Assembly: GCF_036850765.1 (NCBI RefSeq)
Contig: NC_089492.1
Span: forward strand, 180,746,106-180,810,105
Direction: 5' to 3'
DNA: 64,000 nucleotides
Origin: Saccopteryx bilineata
Lineage: Eukaryota > Chordata > Mammalia > Chiroptera > Emballonuridae
The position numbers and the translations under genes are program-made. Numbering within the stretch: position 1 is the stretch's first letter; each line of letters opens with the position of its first letter. This document shows positions 33,969-46,639 of this stretch, piece after piece. The notes below the pieces were generated by a model, which saw only the letters and a program-made list of their open reading frames with translations, had not been told where the DNA came from and did not search any database.

Positions 33969-34307
33969 TGCCTGACTGGAGGTGGCCAGCAGATTGAGTG
34001 TCAGCCTAGAACGCTGAATGCCCTGGTTTGAAACCCTGAGGTTGCTGGCTAGAGTGTGAGCTCTTCAGTTTAAGCACGAGCTCACTAGCTTGAGCACTGG
34101 GTCCCTGGCTTGAGTATGGTATCACCGACATGATCCCAAGGTCACTGGCTTGAACACAAGGATCGCTGGCTTGAGCTCCCCCCATCTCCATCAAGGCATG
34201 TTTGAGAGACAATTAAAAAAAAACAAAACTAAAGCAACTATTATTTGATGCTTCTCATCTCTCCACCCCACTTCCACTCTCTCACTCTCTCTTTTACTCT
34301 CTCTCTC
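33969..34307 (+). mobile_element. tRNA-derived SINE, medium type, diverged
   Basis: Head gcctgactggaggtggccag, then repeated ctggcttgagcac-like units, tgatgcttctcatctctcca and (CT)n. Most like the copy at 41018 but older. Confidence 0.82.
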
Positions 34308-34326
34308 AAAAAGAATGACTAGTATC

Positions 34327-34471
34327 GGTGATGGAAGACAATTTGACTTTGAGTGATGGGAATGCAACATAATCAAATGTCAAAATAACCTGGAGATGTT
34401 TTCTCTGAACATATGTACCCTGATTTATCAATGTCACCCCATTAAAATTAATAATAAAAATAAATTTTAAA
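34327..34471 (+). mobile_element. Tiny 5'-truncated L1 insertion (145 bp)
   Basis: Only the last part of the L1 3' untranslated region (ending ccccattaaaattaataata plus A-rich tail). It is flanked by the exact 19-bp TSD AAAAAGAATGACTAGTATC (34308-34326 and 34472-34490), which starts in the tail of the preceding SINE. Confidence 0.93.
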
Positions 34472-35412
34472 AAAAAGAATGACTAGTATCTAAAAATTGT
34501 TTGTTCTAGGTTTTTCAAGTTGTTAATCTAATTAACTAGAATAACTAAGATTTAAGAGACTTTTTTAAAGATATAACATGTGCCAGAAAAATATATTATA
34601 ATTATATTTATTCTCAAACCAACCCTGTGAGATAGGAATTATTATTTTTCTTTTAAGAGTTTAATACTGAAACTAGAAGAATTTGTGAGACCTGCTACCA
34701 AAATATAAGCACCAAAGTAGGCAGGATTTTTTTTTTCCTGTTTTGTTCACCATTTTATCTCTAGTGACTAAAACAGTACCTGGCTGATAGCAGGATAGTC
34801 TGGCTCTGGAAGTTCATTGACTGTTTTAAGTGAATTTTATATAACACAGATTTTTGTTTCAAGCCTTAGTTCCCTGATGATTGCATCACAGTTTGTCTAT
34901 GAAGACTGCTCAGTATTTTTCAAACTACTGTTAGGGATCATTTTAAAACCAGTAGGCAGTTTTAAGTATACAAAATAATGAAAACTGTAACTTTAATAAA
35001 GCTTAGTGTCATCCCACCAGCTCATTTGAGGCTTATATGTGCGAGATGATGCAGTTATCCCTCCAATGTGGGCTGAAAACAATGGGGAGGTGTGGGAGGT
35101 GGGGCTCAGTGAGGAAACTAGGCAGCTTGCTGACCTCTTTATTGTAGCTTTGTTCTTTCATTTCAATGTTGTGAATTTCCTAGAATGTTAAACTTTAGAA
35201 ACAATCTAGCACTACAAATAATTTTATTTTATATCTTGTTTTAATATTTTTATTCCTCTGAAGTTCTTTCTGTAGTGAGATTCAATAAGAATCAGTTGTG
35301 TTCATGTTTCAACTGGTAAAGACTCTTAATCTTGGGATGTATAAATTGCCTTTTTATTTTACTATAACTTAACTGTGAACTCTGATTTACATATAAAAGT
35401 CAAATTCTTTTT

Positions 35413-35778
35413 TTGTGACAGAGAGAGAGAGGGACAGATAGGGACAGACAGACAGGAAGGGAGAGAGATGAGAAGCATCAATTCTTCGTTGCTGCTTTTT
35501 AGTTGTTCATTGATTGCTTTCTCTTATGTGCCTTGACTGAGGGGGCTACAGCAGAGCAAGTGACCCCTTGCTCAAGCCAGCTACCTTGGGATCAAGCCAG
35601 TGACCTTGGGCTTCAAGCCAGCGACCATGGGGTCATGTCTATGATCCCATGCTCAAACCAGTGACCCTGTGCTCAAGCTGGTGAGCCCGTGCTCAAGCTG
35701 GCAACCCCAGGGTTTTGAACCTGAGTCCTCTGCATCCAAGTCCAATGTTCTGTCCACTGCACCACCACCTGGTCAGGC
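35413..35778 (-). mobile_element. tRNA-derived SINE, medium type
   Basis: Inverted: gacagagagagagagggaca, gagatgagaagcatcaattc, many gtgacc/caagc units, head ending accacctggtcaggc. TSD tcaaattctttt versus tcaaatgctttt. Confidence 0.9.
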
Positions 35779-36640
35779 TCAAATGCTTTTCTTGGTTATA
35801 CAATGAATTTTGCCATCTTTATCTTTATTGTACTAATGTGTATTCACAATTCTTGCTTATCATTGATGATGTATTCAAAAAATGTTCTCTCCTTGCTGCT
35901 TCTAAAACTTGTTCTAGGTTCATTCCCCTCCCACCATGTTAAGACCAAAACAAAATTGTCTGGGAGAAACTGGTATCTGTCATTTTCTTTAGAATCCTCA
36001 GTAAAAGAACTTAGAATTATTTCAGACTATTATAGTGTCTCACTGCCCTGCAGTTAGCAATCCTTTACATCTGAATTACTTCTTTGTCAACATAAATCCC
36101 TTTTTCCTTTTTCTGGAATTAATCAATTGCCTCAAAATTTCTTTGCATACCAGTACCATTTACCTTATATATAGTAAGTGTTCCTGTTAAATGTAAATTA
36201 AATCATAGTAGAATCCAAATGCATTAGGGGACATTTCTGTTAAAAGAATTTCTTTTGTAAAGCAAATAATTACCCAATAATTATGTTTTGGGTTGTTTTT
36301 ATCTGTTTTCAGTTTTTAGTGGTAGTTTTTTGTGTTTTTTTTTCTAGATTTTCAAATACAGGGTTTACTAAAAAAATAGGGTATACTTAAAAGTGATGTT
36401 AAGGTCATTCTGAACTTTCTGTTCTCTAGGTTAAAATGCACTAAGACAAGCAATAATTTGAGGTTTTCTGTACTAAATGTTAAGGTGGTTGTTTTCTATT
36501 AAAGAAAAAAACTTCAATCTTTTTTTGAATGTCCTGTTGCCTATAGTCAGTTAAAGATAACATTGACCAGCTGTCATTAGGCTATGATTTCTTTGTGCTT
36601 AAAATCTGGTTTTATTTTAGCCTTCCTCTTTGTGTTGTAG

Positions 36641-36773
36641 CTGGTGGACAGCGAGGTGGTGATGCTCTTAGCACACTGGGAGAGAAAGAAGACGAGCCTG
36701 ATTGAGCTGCAGGAGCAGCTTCAGCAGCTTCCAGGTCTCATAGCAGATCTGGAGTCCGTGACGGCGACTCTGA
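36641..36773 (+). CDS. DTNBP1: DTNBP1 (dysbindin-1) coding exon 5
   Basis: A 133-base exon after ttgtgttgtag and before gtaagt. It opens on a codon boundary with LVDSEVVMLLAHWERKKTSL, continues for 24 more residues rich in Leu, Gln and Glu (including LQEQLQQLPGLIADLES), and ends with one base of a split Thr codon. By recall it equals human residues 75-119, with about six substitutions. It forms the start of the coiled coil through which dysbindin assembles with other BLOC-1 subunits. An open frame reads on past the donor into the intron to 36877; that extension is intronic. Confidence 0.95.
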
Positions 36774-37071
36774 GTAAGTTTTATGTTCACATCTGTACAT
36801 TACCTTTAGGAATGAAAATAATTTGGCCAGGACCTGGTATAATTTCAGAACTTTCTAAGAATACATTAAATTTGTAGTTAACAGGAATTTTTGGAAAGTA
36901 GTACATCCTAGTTAATTTCATATTTTGATTGAGGATTAGACACAAAATGAATTAAAGTTTAGAAATGATTTTAACCCTTTGAGGAGTATGGACGTTCATG
37001 TACATCCTTGTGCCTCCTGACCATCCAGAGTACGATTGTACAAAAATTTTTATTTTAAAAATGTGTAAGGC

Positions 37072-37209
37072 CAGATAGAAGGTGACAGAAGACAATTTAA
37101 CTTTGGGGGAGGGGTATACAGCACAATCATATGTCAAAATAATCTAGAGATATTTTCTCTCAACATATGTACCTTGATTTATCAATGTCACTGCATTAAA
37201 TTTAATAAA
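37072..37209 (+). mobile_element. Tiny 5'-truncated L1 insertion (138 bp)
   Basis: L1 3' end only (gtacc, tgatttatcaatgtcact, then cattaaatttaat). TSD AAAAATGTGTAAGGC, exact at 37057-37071 and 37210-37224. Its 5' truncation point is within a few bases of that at 34327. Confidence 0.93.
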
Positions 37210-37580
37210 AAAAATGTGTAAGGCAACATTAAAAAAAGGCAAATGTATGTTCTTCTTGTTTCCATAAATTGGTTATCAAACAAATATGATTTTAAGTTAA
37301 TAAAACTGGAACTGGAACTCATTTAATTTTTTGAAAAAAATCTCACTCCTCGGGGTCAGTGAGCATGAAAAACACTCACTACTACTCAAAGGGCTAAACT
37401 ATGCTAATTTTTCTGGCTCAGTTCAGTTTAGGAAACACAGTTATAATTTTTTTTTTTTAATTCTTAAAGTACTTAGGGTGTCTTTGTGACATTAGATCTC
37501 TATTTAAAAGTATAAATATAGAAATGGATTAGGCTGACTTTGTCCTGACTGTGGTATATCCTCTGGAAGCTGTTTCACTT

Positions 37581-37988
37581 ATTTATTTATTTGTTTATTT
37601 ATTTATTTATTTTTTCTGAAGCTGGAAACGGGGAGAGACAGCCTGACAGACTCCCGCATGCGCCCCACTGGGATCCACCCGGCACGCCCACCAGGGGCGA
37701 CGCTCTGCCCACCAGGGGGTGATGCTCTGCCCCTCCGGGTCGTCGCTCTGCCGTGACCAGAGCCACTCTAGCGCCTGGGGCAGAGGCCAAGGAGCCATCC
37801 CCAGTGCCCGGGCTATGTTTGCTCCAATGGAGCCTTGGCTGCGGGAGGGGAAGAGAGAGACAGAGAGGAAGGAGGGGGGTGGTGGAGAAGCAAATGGGCG
37901 CTTCTCCCATGTGCCCTGGCCGGGAATCGAACCTGGGTCCCCCGCACGCCAGGCCGACGCTCTACCGCTGAGCCAACCGGCCAGGGCC
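37581..37988 (-). mobile_element. tRNA-derived SINE, long type
   Basis: Inverted. The A-rich tail has become a (TTTA)n run at 37578-37612. Head ends ccaaccggccagggcc. TSD GGAAGCTGTTTCACTT (37565-37580) versus GGAAGCTGTTTCATTT (37989-38004). Confidence 0.95.
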
Positions 37989-38574
37989 GGAAGCTGTTTC
38001 ATTTAAAATTAGGTCTGCGGAGAGTGCCATGACTTGCAGTATGCTTTTTTCTGTTCAAACTGAAGAGAGCAAGCAAATCCAGTTACATGGATTTTTACAG
38101 ACAAAATGAGGGTACATGTTTGTCTAAATTTATACTTTGTGGAAGTTTATATTTTGGGTGGGTTTTTTTATTGCAATGAATTATGCTGATAAATTTTTAT
38201 TTCTTGAATTTATATTTAGAAAGTTAACTTCTGTGTTCGACAGTGCCACATCTTAGGATAATATTGTGGCTTACTATTTTCTAACCAAGCTTGAGGTCTT
38301 AGTAGAGTAAGGGATAGGAGATGTCTGCATAGGAGGTAAGCTTCTTGTGCTAATAACCTGATCCAATCTCATGGGTAAGAAGGTAAGAATACTCTGTCAT
38401 CTGCATCTCTTCCTGTTTTTCAGTATCACCTTTTTTTAAAGCAAAACAAAAATGATTTACAAAACAAGTAATTAGCAAATGCTGAAACAGTTTTTTTCTG
38501 TGTGAATAAAGTTATCTGAATGGTTTTTGGAATGCTGTTGTTGATAATAGTAGCTAATGGCAGCTACTATTTTG

Positions 38575-38715
38575 GTGTCTTATAAGCGTTATCTTTAATT
38601 CTTATAAGAACCCTACATAAGTAATTTTACCCTACTTTACCAATAGGGAAAGTAAGGCTTGAAGAGGCTGTGATTTGCTTCGGGTCACATATGATGTGGA
38701 TCCAGGATCCCGCGA
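38575..38715 (-). mobile_element. MIR relic
   Basis: Inverted MIR: aacccta, ttttaccctactttaccaat, agggaaagtaaggcttgaag and gtcacatatgatgtggatcc in the expected order. Confidence 0.7.
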
Positions 38716-40574
38716 TGTCCCAGCTGGGGGTGAGGTAGTTAGGATGACAGCTGTCAGTAGGCCTCAGGAACTGCATTCATAATGCCCTGGCTGTGACAGT
38801 ATTTTCTGATGTCGGAGATTTGTTATTTCTGAAGGCAGGGCATGGAAAAGATCCTGGGTCTCAGGAGAAATGTGGGATAGCTGTGGCTGCCCTCTCCATT
38901 TGCCCCTCTTATCATGATCTTCCTCAAGCCTTGATAACAAACTGAAATAGCTTCCAAGATACATTGAATTTTTTCTTCAGCCACTTTCTTTTAGCTTATG
39001 TTCCTGTATGTCTTTGAGTTGCTTGCTTTTCATTGGTCGTATATTTCTTTGCAGAGATTTTCTTCTATGGTAACCTGGTAACCTCCCCTCTTTTTTTTTG
39101 TTTTTTTGTTTTTTTTGGCCAGCTTAGAGTGAATTCTATTTAGAGAGGTTCTTCGTTTGATATCACTCTGCTGATTACATGTATCTTGACACAATTCTAA
39201 TTATTTTCATAGTCTTTTCTACTTAGAAAATGAAGTTTTTATATGTCATTCTTAAAATAGAATGTATGTATTTTCATTCTCAATTAAGATCCCAATATCC
39301 TGAAAAAAGTTGGATATTTATGAAAAAGTATGACCTCCTTCTTTAGAAACTGCATCATGGCTTTTGAAATGAATGGGGTGGGCTTCTTGAATGCTCACTT
39401 GAATCCTCTGTCTTTGTTCATCTGAGGACACTGAATGCCAATGGCAAATAACAGTTAAAGGATTCTTGAAACTACTCTTCCGGACAGATAATAACTTCCA
39501 AATAATTTACATCAGATTTTTTTCCCCTAGTCTGTATCTAATTTATCTACAGCTCTTTTTGGATGGTTTATCAGTTTTCTTAGAAGATACCTCTAAAATC
39601 CTAGATGGTTGGTTTTTACACTTATTGCCAATCTGAATATCATTAGCCATTGAAATTCATGCTTCCTTTGTGTTTTAACCTATTGCTGTTAGTTGCCTGA
39701 TATTTATACTTAGTGATGAAAGGCTGACTGTAAGAGGTAGTAAGTTTGACTGGAATTCTAAAGGTCTGGTATTTGTTGACCTAGAATAAGCTTTTAAAGA
39801 GGTGTTTTGAAAGTGTGACTTTTAGAGGAACAACTAAAGCTTCTTGGAATTAGTGCTGATATTCTTTATAGTAGGAAAGTATTTTGAAGCCAAATTTGGT
39901 GGCATAGGTTATATAAACATATATCCGTATTAGTGTAGTTTATGAATTCATTTTAATGAATTTGTGCATCATTCTTAGGTATTAGAAGCACTTAGTATTT
40001 TAAATGTTCACTCAAATACTGGATTCTTTTATTTTTTGATAGCCTCAAAATATCTCTTATCATCACCTGAACCTTGATGTAATGTTACAAGACTTAACAA
40101 GTCAAACAATAATAAAAAATAAAAATAACAAGAAAATAGTAACTGGCCTATATTTAGTCACAGGTTTCCGTAACTTCTTTGAACTTTTCTTTTCACTGTT
40201 GTATCTAATATCATATCTAGTCAGCCCCTCCATTTGCTAGGCTACTTAACTCTTTTAGTCTTGCTTTGTTCTCTAGAGCCTGCTCTTTAATTAAAGAGTA
40301 AAGGCTTTATATGATGTGAGCAATTTGGACCTTTGGTGGTGCTTTTAGCTGCGTTATCCTATGGCTTAAAAATAACAACTGATTACTTAATCCCTCAGGA
40401 ATTGTTGAGTAACAACGAATAATCCATTCATGTTGGGTTTTTATTTTAATGGAGTGTGATTCATCCACCTTACAAAAGTGTGTGTAGTAGATAATTACTG
40501 GTAAAGCTTGTCATTAAAAAAATTTATATATATAAAAGTATGCTGAGAACTGGAAAATAAAGGCTAAGAACTTA

Positions 40575-40795
40575 TTTGCAGATCTAGGTTTAGATCCCAG
40601 TTCCACAACTTCTTTTCTGTGAGATACCAAGCAGGTTTCTTAATTGCTTCAAGCTCTGGGATCTTCATCTGCAGAATGAAGATGAGAGCACCTGCTTCCT
40701 AGGGTATTTGTAGGGTTGAATGACAGTTACAAAGCATTCAGCACAGTGCCCAGTGCATATTAGGTATCTGCTGGGTGCCATGTGCTGTTGGTAGA
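40575..40795 (+). mobile_element. MIR relic
   Basis: gatcccagttccacaacttc, ttaattgcttcaagctctgg, ttcatctgcagaatgaagat, agggttgaatgac and cattcagcacagtgcccagt follow the MIR core order. Confidence 0.85.
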
Positions 40796-41017
40796 CTCCG
40801 GGGATATAGCAGCAAGTAAGACCAGACACCTGCCATCAAGATGCTGACATCCTGGCAGGAGTTTCTGTAGTCTTTACAAATCCATTGTTCTTTGACAGAG
40901 GGCTTGGATGGATATTATGCAATTTAACTTGTCCTGCACAATAGTTCTGAATGTAAAACCACAGCATGAAATATTATGAGATAAACTATAGTTTTCTGTG
41001 CATTGAAAGGCAGTGTA

Positions 41018-41358
41018 GCTTGACCAGGCGGTGGCGCAGTGGATAGAGCATTGGACTAGGATGTGGAAGACCCAGGTTCGAGACTCCGAGGTCGCCAGCT
41101 TGAGCGCAGGCTCATCTGGCTTGAGCAAGGCTCACCAGCTTGGACCCAAGGTCGCTGGCTCGAGCAAGGGGTTACTCGGTCTGCTGTAGCCCCCCCCCCC
41201 CCGTCAAGGCACATATGAGAAAGCAATCAATGAACAACTAAGGTGTCACAACAAAAAACTAATGATTGATGCTTCTCATCTCTCTCAGTTCGTGTCTGTT
41301 TGTCCCTATCTATCCCTCTTTCTGACTCTCTCTCTGTATCTAAAAACAAACAAACAAA
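41018..41358 (+). mobile_element. tRNA-derived SINE, medium type, full
   Basis: Head cttgaccaggcggtggcgca, body with gcttgagc units, a C10 run, aaagcaatcaatgaacaact, tail with (CAAA)n. Exact TSD AAAGGCAGTGTA (41006-41017 and 41359-41370). Confidence 0.95.
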
Positions 41359-42162
41359 AAAGGCAGTGTAAAGATAAAATGGAATGTTGTCATCCAGATT
41401 CTATATACTTTCTCATTCTGTGTAATAATCATAGTGTTTTATTATAAAACTACTAAAATATTTGCAAATTATTTATTGAATTCTCTTGAACTTCCACTAG
41501 AGGGTAGTCTAACCCTATTTCATTATTGAAATTTAAACTATTAAGGGCTTTTCTGAATTTTCTCTATTGCTTAGTTTATTTTTTATGACCTACTTTTAAA
41601 AGACTCTTACTTTCATCTAGACCAGAAGATTTCTGTTAATTCTCAGATAACAAAGTGCTGTAAGAAAATGACAGCCATATACTAAATTTGTAGCTTTTTT
41701 TTAGTTGACCTAACCTGATATATTATTATCTTACTTTCTTCTGTACAGAATTTCAGAGAGCATCCAGCAGGGAGACTGTCTCAACTCTGTGTTTGATGAA
41801 CTAGATTATCTTACTGTCCATGTTACCTTCTGAAATGACATCTTTCAAGAAGCACATTAGATATCTTTAGATATCTTATAGTGAACTAAATGATCTAATT
41901 TGTTTCATGATGAGTTTTGCAAGTTAATTCACTTATTGCCATCCATCATTACTGTATTACCTTATTAGATAAAAGATTAATGTAAGCATTTGAAGAATCT
42001 AGTGGTTTGTTAGTACCTGACCTCTGTGACCTATGGACTTGTAGTCAAAGATTTTCTTATTTCTTGAGGCTAATTAGTCTTGTTAGAGAAGTACTCATTA
42101 AATACGAAATTATTAGTTTTAGTGTGCTGCTTTATTTTTCATATATGGTTACATTAAATATA

Positions 42163-42420
42163 CTGTATTTCCCCATGTATAAGACGCTTCCATATATAAG
42201 ACATACCTTACTTTTGGGGCCAGAAATTTGAAAAACAAATGTATTACATAAAGTTTTTGAACTCAAGTTTTATTCATCATAAAATTCATACAACTCCTCA
42301 TTCATGCGAAAAAGCAGGAAATGCAAGTAAAAAAATCTACAACTACTGAAAAGGACACACCCAGTTTTTAGACTCCAAATATTTTGGGAAAACGTGTGTC
42401 TTATACATGGGGAAATACGG
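42163..42420. mobile_element. Mariner-like short inverted-repeat element
   Basis: 258 bp with inverted ends CTGTATTTCCCCATGTATAA and CCGTATTTCCCCATGTATAA (19 of 20 match), with TA at both flanks (42161-42162 and 42421-42422). No transposase. Assignment to Tc1/mariner rests on the TA sites. Confidence 0.85.
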
Positions 42421-42822
42421 TAATATGTATTTGAGACAATGGCACAAAGAAACATTCCAAACAGAATCTCCCTTCCTTTGAGACAGTCTTCTCAGAGATT
42501 TGTGAGGCTCTTTCCCACACAGCTGTCAAGCATTCCCAAAGGGCTTTTCATAATAAAATTCTACCGATCTTTCCCACTGATCACTAAATGAGACACATGC
42601 TGTTGTTGCAGTGAGCAGAATGGGAGATCTGAGCTTGTAAAGGTGTATTTGAGTCCACGGAGGCCTGCTAGTGATTTATGTAAGTGCATTCTAAGTTTGG
42701 TCACCAAATTTACTCATTTATGCAACTCATTTTGTAATAGGAAATGAACAGACTGACAGGGAAATTAAATTTATGACCATTAAAATTCAGTATAAAATAT
42801 TTAGAATATACTTTATGCTTGT

Positions 42823-43024
42823 GCCCTGGCCAAGTAGCTTGGCTGATTAGAGTATTGTTCCAATATGCCAGGGTTGTGGGTTTGATCCCCAGGCAGGGCA
42901 CATGCAAGAGTCAACCAGTGAATGCATAAATGAGTGGAACAACAGATTGAAGTTTCTCTCTTTCTCTCTCTTTCTCTCTCTTCCTCTCTCCCCCTTCCTC
43001 TTGCTCTAAAATCATTCAATTAAG
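42823..43024 (+). mobile_element. tRNA-derived SINE, short type
   Basis: gccctggccaagtagcttgg, B-box-like gggtttgatccccagg, tgaatgcataaatgagtgg, then a long (CTTT/CT)n tract. Confidence 0.8.
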
Positions 43025-43099
43025 AAAACCTTATATATGCGTGTAATTATTATTTAAAGAACAAATTTAAAGTTTTAATGTAGAAAGGGGAGAAAATTA

Positions 43100-43507
43100 T
43101 TATTATTATTATTATTTTTTTTGGTATTTTTCTGAAGCTGGAAACGGGGAGAGATAGTCAGACAGACTCCCGCATGCGCCCGACCGGGATCCACCCGGCA
43201 CGCCCACCAGGGGGCGACGCTCTGCCCTCCAGGGGGCGATGCTCTGCCCCTCCGGGGCGTCACTCTGTTGCGACCAGAGCCACTCTAGCGCCTGGGGCAG
43301 AGGCCAAGGAGCCATCCCCAGCGCCCGGGCCATCTTTGCTCCAATGGAGCCTCGCTGCAGGAGGGGAAGAGAGAGACAGAGAGGAAGGAGAGGGGGAGGG
43401 GTGGAGAAGCAGATGGGCGCTTCTCCTGTGTGCCCTGGCTGGGAATCGAACCCGGGACTTCTGCACGCCTGGCCGACGCTCTACCACTGAGCCAACCGGC
43501 CAGGGCC
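43100..43507 (-). mobile_element. tRNA-derived SINE, long type
   Basis: Inverted. Its tail is an (ATT)n microsatellite. TSD AGAAAATTA at 43091-43099 and 43508-43516. Head ends ccaaccggccagggcc. Confidence 0.94.
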
Positions 43508-44984
43508 AGAAAATTAATTTTTGTCGATACAGTTCTTCTATATTTTATTACTGATTTCAAGCCTGCTAAGAGTTAAAATGTAAAATTCTCATTGCTTCAA
43601 CTTTTTTAACTCACTGATTATGGGGGCTGGTTTGATACACTAATAACAAAATACCATCATGTTGTTTAATGTTTTCAGAGTTCTCTGCCTATGCTTATTT
43701 CTTTTACAAAATTTAGAATAACTTCCTAATATTTAAATATTAGATGAACATGAATCAAAGATTTGCCTTCTTGGTTTTTATTTTACCTTTTGAGGGATAC
43801 ACTCATTCTGTCCCGAGAAATCATTCCTAATTGAATTCAAAAGACTTGGTATCAGAGGATGCAAAGATGTAAAAATGCAGTTGTAACTGTTAAGACCCTT
43901 CCTGATTCCTGAGAAAGATGATAGTACACAGGTAATTGTATAATGTCAGTTAGAGTGTAAGCCTATATAAGGTCCAGGGTATGTGGAAGCAGAGAAGAAG
44001 AGAGCTCTGAGGGCTGGAAGGAGCCATAGCAATGACCCGAGCCTGGGAAGGGACCTCAGGGTAGGGCAGTGGAGGCAAGCAGGGACGTCTCAGGAAAGGC
44101 AGAGGCAGGAGACGGACACATGCAGGACTCTTCCTGGAATAGTGAGTCCTGAAGCAAAACAGTAGTGAAATTGGAAACATAGGTGTGGCCAGGCAGTGAA
44201 AGGCCCCCGAATAAGTTAAGGAGTTAAACTGGATTCTTAAAGTACCTGCAAACCTTTGGAACTTTTTAAAGGGGAGAACATAAATATGAATTTGGTGTTA
44301 GCAATAAAATGACCACTGACTGTGCCAAGCATTTTAAATCTAAATTTGCTATTCAACATGAGAACATGATGCTGTTGGCCTATTCAGGTGGACCTGTGGT
44401 TTGTTTCTTTCTTGTTAATGGTTTAGGTTGGTACTAAACTAGCCACATGTTTTTTCACCTGGACCCCATTTTTATTAACAGAAGTGAACTAGGCTTTCAA
44501 GTTCAATTTGTACCTAGAACATGAGAAGTTAATTGGCTTGCCAAGGGATCAACTTATTCGAGTTCTGGCTCATTAGCTCTGCAGTCAACCAACAGAACTA
44601 GTCTCTAAATGAAAATTACTGTCTGTCCAAATAAAAATAAAAAAGTTAAAAAGAATATAACAATGTTTAAATATAATTGACTCTATTACATATTTTCTTT
44701 TTATTGTAGAAAAATCATTTGAAATACAATCCCCTCACTTATAAGGTTAAGGGATCTTAAATCTCAGAATATAGCCTTGAGTCTAACTTGCGAGTATATA
44801 AGTTTGCCAGAAAAAATGAAAATTTTTTTGCTATTTTGGTGTGTTAGATGCATAGGTGTTATTTACACCATGATCATTACTGGTCTCAAAATTAAGTTTT
44901 AAATGACTTTTATAAAACTTAACTAATCTTTATAGAAATATTTTCTCTGTATTTTTTATGGTCAGCCATTAGTTATTTACTTAC

Positions 44985-45150
44985 TGCCAAGTACTAAATT
45001 AGCTACTTTACATACTTTGCCTCATTGAACCTTTTCACCAGCTTTGCAGGGTATGTACTGTTAGCCCTCTTTTCACTGGTGAGGTATCTCATCTCGTCTC
45101 ATCTGTATGAGGCAGAGCTGTGTTCCATCCAGGCTTGTGCTTCAAACCCT
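44985..45150 (-). mobile_element. MIR relic
   Basis: Inverted MIR-like order: tgccaagtactaaattagct, tgcctcattgaac, agccctcttttcactggtga. Diverged. Confidence 0.55.
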
Positions 45151-45736
45151 GCTCTTAACCTTCATGCTGAGGATAATGTGCTGGTACTAAGGGTAACATG
45201 AAAGCACTGTGTAGCCTAGAGTTAAATGGAATCCATATCAAATTTTAATTATTTTAGTTCTTATCATTAATCAAAGTAAAATAGCCTATTAAATAACCTA
45301 TTAGCTAAGACCTTTTAAGACCCAGTCGAACTAGTTTTAACACAAACTGAATATTGCTTCCTCAGGGCTAGTAGGACTACCTTCCAGGATATATCTCCCA
45401 GTTGTTTTAACATTTAACATAAAACCAAAAACTCTAAATACAATTAGTATAATCATTTGCTTGATTCTCCCCACATAAACTTATTAGATACCATTTATGA
45501 CATTATTAAAAATCTTAGTTACATTTTTAATACATTAAATTTTAGCTTTTGCAAATTGTTTCAGGTTCAGCTTGCTGTAATCAAATATTTAGCTGTTTGA
45601 TGTGGCCCCTGAAGATAGACTCAAAACTGTTATGAACTGCATTATTATCAGCCCTTCCCAGGCTTCCCAGTGGTTTACAGTGATATATCAGTATGATCAA
45701 AGTCGGTACCTAATATCTTTGAAGAAGAGTGCTAAG

Positions 45737-45862
45737 CTGGTGGTTTTCAACCGCTGGTCTGTGGACCCATGCCAGTCAGTGGTGAGTTAACCACCCTGAT
45801 TATGATCCTCCTGCAGCATCAGAGTGCTTACTCTTTCACAGACCTCCGGTTGAAAAACACTG
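45737..45862. mobile_element. Short hAT-like inverted-repeat element
   Basis: 126 bp with left end ctggtggttttcaaccgctg and inverted right end cagtgtttttcaaccggagg. Ends of this kind belong to non-autonomous hAT families. No convincing 8-bp TSD (gtgctaag versus ctaaacta), so an old copy. Confidence 0.6.
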
Positions 45863-46229
45863 CTAAACTACTTTCATCACATTTTGCTCTTCAGTAAAAT
45901 TTTGTGTTTCCCCCTAGTCCATGTCTTTAAGTCATACACCCTACTAGATAGAAGAGGGAGTTTTGTAAGCATACTTACTTAATAGGGTTAAAATTTCGGA
46001 TATTAGAAAATGTGAATGTTTCTGTATTTAATAAATCCGTAAATCAAACAAAGGTTAGTTAAAAACAGCCCAGAATTTACATCTTAACAAACCTGAAATT
46101 GCAAGTTAGAATTTGAGGAGTTTGCTCATAACCTAAATGCTACAAAAGCTAATTTAGAAAGTCATATGAAAATCCAATGGATAAATGGAGGAATTCAACA
46201 CACTGAAATTGCATTGTAGCTACTTAGTG

Positions 46230-46510
46230 GAGCCTGCACTGCCAGCTGGTGCACTGCTGCCCCTTCCCTGCGGTGGCCATGCCTCCTGGATTCTGGGCAG
46301 ATCTCCTGTGGAGCCCTTCCCTCCATCGCCCTCCTCTATGTTAGATGCCTCTCCTTGTGTCCCCACAGTACCTCTGCCCAGGCCTTTCCGACTGTGTTGT
46401 CATTGAAATGTGCTCCCCTTCTATTTTAACCTCTTTGAGCACAAGGACTGTCTTTTTCAGCTTTGCATTCCAGTGTCTGCACATGTGGTAAGTGTTAGGT
46501 AAATGGCCAT
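46230..46510 (+). mobile_element. L2 3'-end relic
   Basis: Worn L2 sequence: ctctttgagcacaaggactg and tctgcacatgtggtaagtgt match the L2 3' end as recalled. The left limit is uncertain. Confidence 0.5.
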
Positions 46511-46639
46511 GATGCTCTTTGAGTTCTAAATCTTTGGCCTCTAAAACCTTTCTGCTAAAGAAAACCAGCCCTCACCCCTATAGCTGTGATGTCATGGTTT
46601 ACTTAGCACCCTATCAATTGGAAACTATTGTAGTACAGT

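Larger units (their letters stand above)
30225..36640 (+). other. DTNBP1: DTNBP1 intron 4
   Basis: A 6.4-kb intron with several SINEs, two MIRs and one tiny L1 3' end. I see nothing recognisable in 30225-31238, 31587-32104, 32223-33009, 33110-33514, 34491-35412 and 35780-36640. Confidence 0.85.

Noticed and set aside
34020..34200. CRISPR-like spaced short repeats in the medium-type SINEs
   Set aside because: The ctggcttgagc units are irregular internal repeats of a SINE in a vertebrate intron, with no constant repeat or spacer lengths.
36774..36877. Extension of the exon 5 open frame downstream
   Set aside because: A good donor (gtaagt) at 36774 and continuity of frame with exon 6 show that this is intron.
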